DNA from: Candidatus Levyibacteriota bacterium
GTDB lineage: Bacteria; Patescibacteriota; Microgenomatia; Levybacterales; UBA12049
Reading direction: 5' to 3'
Assembly (NCBI GenBank): GCA_903872785.1
Contig: CAIQLZ010000076.1
Location: forward strand, 1-6,956
DNA length: 6,956 bases
A model generated the notes under the pieces. It did no database searches. It was not told the origin of the DNA and saw nothing but the letters and a program-made list of their open reading frames with translations. The position numbers were made by a program, and so were the translations under genes. Positions 1-4,422 of this stretch are shown one piece after another. The number at the start of each line of letters is the position of its first letter. Within the stretch, counting starts at the first letter, position 1.

Positions 1-102
1 TTCAACCCAATCAGTAAGACTAGCTCCCTGTAAATCAGCTGCCTCCGCCATTGCAGATTTACGTTGATTAGATGTCTCAAGTATAATTCTGGTTCGAGCC
101 AT
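1..102 (-). CDS. Ribbon-helix-helix antitoxin-like protein, N-terminal fragment (runs off the left edge)
   Basis: On the minus strand an ATG at 102-100 opens a frame of 34 codons with no stop before the window edge, so the C-terminus is missing. The protein begins MARTRIILETSNQRKSAM and continues with AEAADLQGASLTDWVE. A short basic beta-strand, a helix, and then 'A..LQGASLTDWV' is the ribbon-helix-helix layout of DUF1778/TacA-type or CopG-type antitoxins. The strand binds DNA and the helices dimerise. Such proteins usually repress their own promoter and neutralise a toxin encoded next to them. The partner would lie off the left edge and cannot be seen. There is no clear Shine-Dalgarno sequence. 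The inverted repeats just upstream (119-140 and 145-158) are good candidates for its operators. The family is inferred from a short fragment, so a plasmid or relaxosome RHH protein is an alternative. Confidence 0.6.
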   Translation of the reverse strand, partial: MARTRIILETSNQRKSAMAEAADLQGASLTDWVE

Positions 103-118
103 ATGGATGAAATGTTCA

Positions 119-140
119 GTTACTTATGATAATAAGTTAC
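119..140. promoter_or_regulatory. Imperfect inverted repeat, candidate operator of the RHH gene
   Basis: The arms GTTACTTAT and ATAAGTTAC flank a GATA spacer and match at 8 of 9 positions. The block GTTACTT also recurs as a direct repeat at 119-125 and 136-142. The site lies 17 bases upstream of the antitoxin-like start codon at 102. It overlaps a possible minus-strand -10 element, TATTAT at 134-129. RHH repressors bind such short repeated sites over their own promoter, so autoregulation is a reasonable inference. The sequence shows only the symmetry. Confidence 0.4.
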
Positions 141-144
141 TTTA

Positions 145-158
145 AAATGGTACCATTT
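145..158. repeat. Perfect 14-bp palindrome at the nrdR junction
   Basis: AAATGGTACCATTT is identical to its own reverse complement. It ends three bases before the point (about 161-162) where similarity to NrdR begins. It could be a second operator half of the antitoxin promoter, or a recombination or insertion footprint. The sequence alone does not decide between them. Confidence 0.45.
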
Positions 159-161
159 GCA

Positions 162-272
162 ATGAAATTGAAGAAAATAGATAAGGTGGCGTACATTAGG
201 TTTTCAAGCGTTTTCAAAAGATTTGTTGACATAGAAGATTTTCAGGAAGAAGTAAAAAGATTAATAAAATAA
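162..272 (+). pseudogene. nrdR: Truncated nrdR: C-terminal remnant of the ribonucleotide reductase repressor
   Basis: A 36-codon frame, ATG at 162 to TAA at 270-272, encodes a peptide containing LKKIDKVAYIRFSSVFKRF and then VDIEDFQEEVKRLIK. This closely matches the C-terminus of NrdR; the E. coli protein has LKKLDKVAYIRFASVYRSF followed by EDIKEFGEEIARL. NrdR is normally about 150 residues, with an N-terminal zinc ribbon and a central ATP-cone that senses ATP/dATP and represses RNR genes. Both domains are absent. The same frame stays open upstream to about base 111, but its residues do not resemble NrdR, and the other two frames do not rescue the match. The remnant ends two bases before the nrdJ start, the usual nrdR-nrdJ arrangement. 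It could still be translated as a short peptide coupled to nrdJ, but it cannot be a working NrdR. An assembly chimera is the main alternative to a real truncation. Confidence 0.8.
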
Positions 273-274
273 AT

Positions 275-2686
275 ATGAAATTTGACGGAATAAGAGAAAA
301 AGTATTTTTGGATAGATATGCCCTTAGGGATAAAGAAGGAAAACTAATTGAATACAAGCCCCAAGAAATGTGGAAAAGGGTTTCCGCCGGTATTGCCCAA
401 AGTGAAAAACCAGCCAAAAGAAAATATTGGACGAAAAAATTCTACGGAGCTATGGAAGACTTCAAATTTGTTCCTGGAGGAAGAATTTTGTCAGGAGCCG
501 GAACTAAATATCAGGTTACTTATTTTAATTGCTTTGTTATTCCGTCTCCAAGAGATTCAAGAGGCGGAATTGTAGAATCTTTAAGACAATTAATTGAAAT
601 TCAGTCCCGTTCCGGTGGGGCAGGGATGAATCTTTCCAGCCTCAGGCCTAGGGGAGCCCGTGTTAAAAAAGTCAACGGAACATCTTCAGGTCCTGTTACC
701 TGGGCTGGACTTTTTTCTTATGCTACTCATGATGTTGTACAGCAAGGCGGAACAAGAAGGGGGGCAACTATGCTTATGCTTTGGGATTGGCATCCAGACA
801 TCGAAGAATTTATAACAGTCAAGCAGGATTTATCAAAAATTAACGGAGCAAATTTATCTGTCTGTATTTCTGATGCCTTCATGGATGCGGTCAAGAAAGA
901 TAAAGATTGGGATTTGATCTATCCGGATTTGAATGACCTACGCTATGATGCAAAATGGACCGGAGATATGGATGAATGGAAAAGAATAAAAGGAAAAGTA
1001 AAAGTCCATAAGACTGTAAAAGCAAAATATCTTTGGGATTTGATTTGCACTGCGGCATGGAAATCTGCTGAGCCGGGATTACATTTCCTGGAAAGATCTA
1101 ACAAAAGATCAAATACTTATTATTTTGAAAAATTAATTGCTACAAATCCTTGCGGAGAGCAGCCGTTAGGGGCATGGGCTGTTTGTAATTTGGGATCAAT
1201 GAATTTAGCAGCTTATGTCAAAAACGGTAAGTTCGATTATGAAAATTTTGGCTTCGATGTAAAGGTTGCTATGCGATTTTTGGATAACGTTATTGATCAG
1301 ACATATTATTTCTTTAAAGAGAACGAAAAATCCGCCAAAGACATCCGTCGGACAGGGCTAGGAATAATGGGCCTTGGAGATTGCCTTATTAAAATGAAAA
1401 TTCGTTATGGATCCAAAGAATCACTGTTGGCAATTAAAAAAATATTTGAAACATTACGCAATAATGCCTATGAGGAATCTAGTGACTTGGCAAAAGAAAA
1501 AGGATCTTTTCCGAAATTCAACAAAGGAAAATATCTCAAAGGTTATCATATTAAAAATTTATCGGAAGAGCTTCAGAAAAAAATTGCCAAACAGGGGATT
1601 CGAAATGCAGTTTTACTAACCATTGCTCCGACCGGAACAACAAGTTTGGTCTCAGGCGTTAGTTCCGGAATTGAACCGGTCTATGAATTTGTTTTCAAAA
1701 GAAAAGACAGAACCGGTGAACACATAATGTATCATCCTTTGTATGAAGAATGGAAAAAACAAAATCCTAAAGCAGAAAAACCAGCTTATTTTGCTTCAGC
1801 CAATGATTTAACTCCTCTGGAGCATACACAAGTACAAGCGATTGCCCAAGAATTTGTAGATGCTTCAATTTCAAAAACAGTTAATGCTCCCAATTCTCAT
1901 ACGGTTGAAGATGTCAGGAGTCTTTACATGGCAGCATATGATTTGGGTCTTAAAGGCGTAACATACATGAGAGATGGTTCCCGTGAAGGAGTACTATCAA
2001 GAATAGATGACAAGAAAAAGGAAGAGCCGAAAATGGAAATTAATAATTTTCCTCAGCCAAGGCCTGTTGTCCCTCGGCCAATGTCACTTTCGGGAGTGAC
2101 CTACAAAATGGAAACTCCGGTAGGACATACATACATAACCATTAATCATAATGAAAATCAGGAGCCTTTTGAAATATTTATGACAATTGGAAAAACAGGA
2201 TCAGATGTTGCGGCAATGGCGGATGCATTGGGACGCATGATATCTTTAAATCTTCGTTTGACTGACGGTTTGTCTCCGCGGGAAAGAATCAAACAAGTTG
2301 TTGCGCAATTAATTGGAATTGGAGGAGCAAGGAGTGTAGGTTTTGGAAAGGATCGGGTTAGATCTTTGCCAGATGCAATTGCCAAAGTTTTATCCATGCA
2401 TTATGGATTTGCTTTGAATGGTAAAGTGGAAGATAAGCCATTAGTGAATAGTAATGCAAATGGTAACGGCTTAATGAATGGACACGCCAATGGCTCTGCA
2501 AAACAAAATTTAGTTGTTGAACCGGAAGTTGTTAAAATACAGCAATTGGCAATAGACGGAAGAGAAACGGCTGCGTTAGATACGTCAACCAGCCTTTATG
2601 ATCTTTGTCCTGAATGCGGTGGAGGATCTTTAGCTTATGAAGAAGGTTGTAAGAAATGTTATGCATGCGGATATTCCGAATGCTAG
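275..2686 (+). CDS. nrdJ: Class II (adenosylcobalamin-dependent) ribonucleoside reductase
   Basis: This 803-residue enzyme reduces ribonucleotides to deoxyribonucleotides in the cytoplasm, using adenosylcobalamin as radical source and needing no oxygen. The active-site signature NPCGEQPL is at residues 291-298, with N291, C293 (thiyl radical) and E295. The disulfide-forming pair is C86 (in YFNCFVIP) and C304 (in CNLGSMNLA). Other family blocks are SRSGGAGMNLSSLRPRGA (111-128), QQGGTRRGATM (156-166), APTGTTSLVSGVSSGIEPVY (451-470) and GLKGVTYMRDGSR (558-570). A TSCPD-type RNR domain spans about 607-710. An Asn/Gly-rich linker (724-742) leads to a Cys-rich tail with C778, C781, C792, C795, C798 and C803, expected to bind zinc and reload the active-site disulfide. 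The ATG at 275 is the only reasonable start: the frame is closed by a TGA at 227-229 and has no earlier ATG, GTG or TTG. No well-placed Shine-Dalgarno is visible; AGGAAG at 244-249 is about 25 bases away. The gene ends in TAG 18 bases before the riboswitch. Confidence 0.97.
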   Translation: MKFDGIREKVFLDRYALRDKEGKLIEYKPQEMWKRVSAGIAQSEKPAKRKYWTKKFYGAMEDFKFVPGGRILSGAGTKYQVTYFNCFVIPSPRDSRGGIVESLRQLIEIQSRSGGAGMNLSSLRPRGARVKKVNGTSSGPVTWAGLFSYATHDVVQQGGTRRGATMLMLWDWHPDIEEFITVKQDLSKINGANLSVCISDAFMDAVKKDKDWDLIYPDLNDLRYDAKWTGDMDEWKRIKGKVKVHKTVKAKYLWDLICTAAWKSAEPGLHFLERSNKRSNTYYFEKLIATNPCGEQPLGAWAVCNLGSMNLAAYVKNGKFDYENFGFDVKVAMRFLDNVIDQTYYFFKENEKSAKDIRRTGLGIMGLGDCLIKMKIRYGSKESLLAIKKIFETLRNNAYEESSDLAKEKGSFPKFNKGKYLKGYHIKNLSEELQKKIAKQGIRNAVLLTIAPTGTTSLVSGVSSGIEPVYEFVFKRKDRTGEHIMYHPLYEEWKKQNPKAEKPAYFASANDLTPLEHTQVQAIAQEFVDASISKTVNAPNSHTVEDVRSLYMAAYDLGLKGVTYMRDGSREGVLSRIDDKKKEEPKMEINNFPQPRPVVPRPMSLSGVTYKMETPVGHTYITINHNENQEPFEIFMTIGKTGSDVAAMADALGRMISLNLRLTDGLSPRERIKQVVAQLIGIGGARSVGFGKDRVRSLPDAIAKVLSMHYGFALNGKVEDKPLVNSNANGNGLMNGHANGSAKQNLVVEPEVVKIQQLAIDGRETAALDTSTSLYDLCPECGGGSLAYEEGCKKCYACGYSEC

Positions 2687-2703
2687 ATAGTAAAAAGTTG
2701 CGT

Positions 2704-2788
2704 ATATAGGCAAACACCGTGTAATTCGGTGGAAGTGCCGCTACTGTAAATCCAGAAAACTATGTACGAAAACAGCCTCGAGCAAGGA
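2704..2788 (+). promoter_or_regulatory. Cobalamin riboswitch aptamer (compact form)
   Basis: The core CGGTGGAAGTGCCGC followed by TACTGTAAA (2727-2750) matches the conserved 'GGTG.AA..CCGC..ACTGT.A' heart of cobalamin riboswitches. A hairpin CACCG/CGGTG (2715-2719 with 2727-2731) and a TGGA/TCCA pairing (2730-2733 with 2751-2754) are possible alternatives around it. AGGC (2708-2711) can pair with GCCT (2775-2778) to close the domain. The 3' element GCCTCGAGCAAGGA (2775-2788) sits where the B12-box/L13 loop-forming strand is expected. It resembles compact class II (env8-like) aptamers more than the long class I form, although I recall that comparison and have not aligned it. The element lies directly in front of a cobalamin adenosyltransferase gene, which strongly supports the call. 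It starts only about 18 bases after nrdJ ends, so it probably acts inside the nrdJ operon transcript. Subclass and ligand form (adenosyl versus hydroxo) are not certain. Confidence 0.78.
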
Positions 2789-2807
2789 TTTTTTTGTGTC
2801 CTTCTCG
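2779..2807 (+). promoter_or_regulatory. Alternative (ON-state) hairpin of the riboswitch expression platform
   Basis: CGAG (2779-2782) plus AAGGA (2784-2788) can pair with TCCTT (2799-2803) plus CTCG (2804-2807). This gives nine pairs with one bulged C at 2783 and a ten-base loop. The 5' arm belongs to the putative B12-box/L13 segment of the aptamer. The 3' arm is the same TCCTTCTC that otherwise forms the terminator/sequestering hairpin at 2799-2818, so the two structures exclude each other. The inferred logic is that without ligand this hairpin forms and leaves the downstream ribosome-binding site free. With ligand the 5' arm is held by the aptamer and the terminator forms. Confidence 0.6.
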
Positions 2808-2828
2808 GGAGAGAAGGATTTTTTTATG
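2784..2828 (+). repeat. Duplicated ribosome-binding/start module, 30 bases apart and in frame
   Basis: AAGGATTTTTTT occurs at 2784-2795 followed by GTG (2796-2798), and again at 2814-2825 followed by ATG (2826-2828). The two copies are offset by exactly 30 bases, so both start codons are in the same reading frame. The first copy is part of the ON-state hairpin and the second part of the OFF-state hairpin. Use of the GTG would add ten residues, MSFSGEKDFF. The second start is preferred because adenosyltransferases of this family begin at the (M)xIYTRxGD motif. Confidence 0.7.
2799..2825 (+). terminator. Rho-independent terminator that also masks the ribosome-binding site (OFF-state hairpin)
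   Basis: TCCTTCTC (2799-2806) and GAGAAGGA (2811-2818) form a perfect 8-bp stem with a GGGA (GNRA-type) tetraloop, followed by seven Ts (2819-2825). The ATG of the adenosyltransferase gene begins at the next base. The 3' arm contains the Shine-Dalgarno AGAAGGA for that ATG, eight bases away. One hairpin could therefore stop transcription and also block translation. It is almost certainly the OFF structure of the B12 riboswitch. Confidence 0.75.
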
Positions 2829-3374
2829 ACAATTTACACGAGGAAAGGAGATAAAGGTAAAACAGCTCTTTTTAATGGGAAAAGAGTATTAAAATCTGAT
2901 TTAAGAATAGAAGTTTATGGCTTAATTGATGAGCTAAATTCCGTTCTTGGGGTAGTATTAAGTATTAAGTATTTAGTATTAAACATTAGAAAGGAATTGA
3001 TAAAAGTGCAAAATGACTTGTTTGAGATAAGCTCTGCCTTAGCAAATCCGCAATTTAACAAGCAAAAGTTGACAGTTGGCTTAACAAAAAGGGTAAAAAA
3101 GTTTGAAAATTTTATAGATAAAATGACTGTTCAAATGCCGAAACTTAGTAATTTTATTCTTCCTGGAGGATGGAAGATAGGTGCTACGCTTCATTTAGCA
3201 AGAGCTATCTGCCGGCGGGTTGAAAGAGGAGTCGTACAACTTAACAATAAGCAGAAAATAGATAATAACATTATTGTCTATCTCAACAGACTTTCAGATT
3301 TGCTTTTTACCATGGCCCGTTTTGCTAATTTTAAAGAAAAAAGAAGGGAAATTGTATGGTCGAACAAAAAGTAG
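2826..3374 (+). CDS. pduO: PduO-type ATP:cob(I)alamin adenosyltransferase
   Basis: This 182-residue enzyme transfers the adenosyl group of ATP to cob(I)alamin, making adenosylcobalamin, the cofactor that NrdJ needs. Family motifs are the N-terminal ATP-binding block IYTRKGDKGKT (residues 3-13), YGLIDELNS (31-39, D35), FILPGGWKIGATLHLARAICRRVER (split here as FILPGGWKIGATLHL, 110-124, and ARAICRRVER, 125-134), and YLNRLSDLLFTMAR (152-165). The Arg-rich helix and D35 correspond to the active-site salt bridge and corrinoid-contacting residues known in PduO and human MMAB. The length is typical. The start at ATG 2826 is chosen from family alignment and the Shine-Dalgarno AGAAGGA; an in-frame GTG at 2796 lies inside the riboswitch platform. 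Residues 43-55 are encoded by an unusual 7-base tandem repeat. Expression should be repressed by cobalamin through the upstream riboswitch. Its last 19 bases overlap the next gene. No biosynthetic cobalamin genes are visible, which fits salvage of imported corrinoid. Confidence 0.95.
   Translation: MTIYTRKGDKGKTALFNGKRVLKSDLRIEVYGLIDELNSVLGVVLSIKYLVLNIRKELIKVQNDLFEISSALANPQFNKQKLTVGLTKRVKKFENFIDKMTVQMPKLSNFILPGGWKIGATLHLARAICRRVERGVVQLNNKQKIDNNIIVYLNRLSDLLFTMARFANFKEKRREIVWSNKK
2954..2988 (+). repeat. Heptanucleotide tandem repeat inside pduO
   Basis: Five consecutive 7-base units read AGTATTA, AGTATTA, AGTATTT, AGTATTA, AACATTA. Three are identical, one has a single change, and the last has two changes. 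They encode the stretch VVLSIKYLVLNIR, between the first conserved motif and the second helix of the adenosyltransferase. The protein here is close to the normal family length. Because seven is not a multiple of three, losing or gaining one unit would shift the frame. Confidence 0.85.
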
Positions 3375-4417
3375 GATCTGATGCATTCAGAATAGAATAC
3401 AGGCCGAATATTTCGGAAAATGTTTTGTTTAATGACGTTGTTTCATATCTTGGAGAATACAGATTTAACCTCCAAAAATATTGTTACGATTTGACTTTTA
3501 AAGATGGCAAGTTAAGAGATCCTCATAGGGAAGAGTCAATGGAAAGTTTGGCAGAGAAGGCAATAGAGAGAAAATTTTGGGAAGGAAAATCATCAGTAAG
3601 AGAAAAGGCAGAAAAAGAGGGATTTACAAGTCTTGACGTTCAACTTAATCTAACTAAAGATGGGAATACGATTGTTTGGGCGAGTCCGCCAGGACCAAAA
3701 GAAGAAGGCTATGGTGATTATGGATTTATTTTTGTAGGAGAAGTAAGCGGGCAGGATTTAACAGAAAAAAAACTTAGGATGACCGCAATTAGAGTTGAGA
3801 ACCCGAGCATTGCTCAATTCAATAAGGCCTGGCATTTGTTAACAGGAGAAATAATAGAGAATAAAATTCCTGAAGAATTTTTACGAGCTCCAAGAGTTTT
3901 AAATGAAAAATTAGAAGAGGGTTACATCGATGCTCTTTTGGGAATAAGTTTTGATTTCAAGCCGAAAAAAGAGGAAAAAGAAAAATTCCTGAAGATAATT
4001 CAAGAGATGAATCCTTTATTAAAAGATTTTATCAATTTAGTAAGGTTTGGCGTAGACAACGAAAAAATAAAAGCGCTTAATGTTCTAGAAAATTATGCTT
4101 TGAAACTGAAAAATGATTATCAAAATAATACAGAAAATTTAATTTATATAAGAGGAGAAAATGATTTAAGAATAAGGGATATGGTGGGGGATTTTGGACA
4201 TAAGCCTTCGGTTATCAGAGGGTCATGCGGGAATTCCAGTAACATAAGCAATCTTTTAACCAAAGGTTCAATTTTGAATAGTTTGATTGAAAATCAACAA
4301 TGGTTTGCTTGTCCTAAGTGCAGCTATCGAGCAGATGGACCGGTTGGGAATCAGTGTCCTGGATGCGGATTAACCAAGGAAGAATATGCACAGGAATCCG
4401 GGATAAGCTGTGATTAA
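3356..4417 (+). CDS. Conserved-looking protein of unknown function with a C-terminal zinc ribbon
   Basis: I do not recognise this 353-residue protein as a named family. It is acidic/lysine-rich, has no signal peptide or membrane segment, and is probably cytoplasmic. The N-terminal two-thirds looks like a mixed alpha/beta domain, with a striking stretch IVWASPPGPKEEGYGDYGF at residues 106-124, then KLRMTAIRVENPS (139-151). Residues about 200-260 are helical and lysine-rich. The C-terminus is a zinc ribbon with C319, C322, C334 and C337 (CPKC and CPGC) in a rubredoxin-like spacing. The ATG at 3356 overlaps the end of the adenosyltransferase gene by 19 bases and has a good Shine-Dalgarno (AGAAGGG at 3342-3348), which indicates translational coupling. 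It therefore falls under the same B12 riboswitch. A role connected to corrinoid handling or nucleotide metabolism is only guilt by association. It ends in TAA five bases from the stop of the convergent gene. Confidence 0.9.
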   Translation: MVEQKVGSDAFRIEYRPNISENVLFNDVVSYLGEYRFNLQKYCYDLTFKDGKLRDPHREESMESLAEKAIERKFWEGKSSVREKAEKEGFTSLDVQLNLTKDGNTIVWASPPGPKEEGYGDYGFIFVGEVSGQDLTEKKLRMTAIRVENPSIAQFNKAWHLLTGEIIENKIPEEFLRAPRVLNEKLEEGYIDALLGISFDFKPKKEEKEKFLKIIQEMNPLLKDFINLVRFGVDNEKIKALNVLENYALKLKNDYQNNTENLIYIRGENDLRIRDMVGDFGHKPSVIRGSCGNSSNISNLLTKGSILNSLIENQQWFACPKCSYRADGPVGNQCPGCGLTKEEYAQESGISCD

Positions 4418-4422
4418 TGGTC

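Noticed and set aside
226..231. Perfect TTGACA as a -35 box for nrdJ
   Set aside because: No acceptable -10 is found 16-19 bases downstream, and the bases encode conserved NrdR residues (F-V-D-I), so the match is probably chance.
265..270. TAAAAT as a -10 for a leaderless nrdJ mRNA
   Set aside because: There is no matching -35 or extended element, and such hexamers are common in this A+T-rich DNA. Coupling to the upstream remnant frame is as likely.
2796..2825. GTG at 2796 as the main start of the adenosyltransferase
   Set aside because: It lies inside the riboswitch expression platform. The family begins at the IYTRxGDxG motif, which fits the ATG at 2826 with its own Shine-Dalgarno. It is kept only as a possible alternative start.
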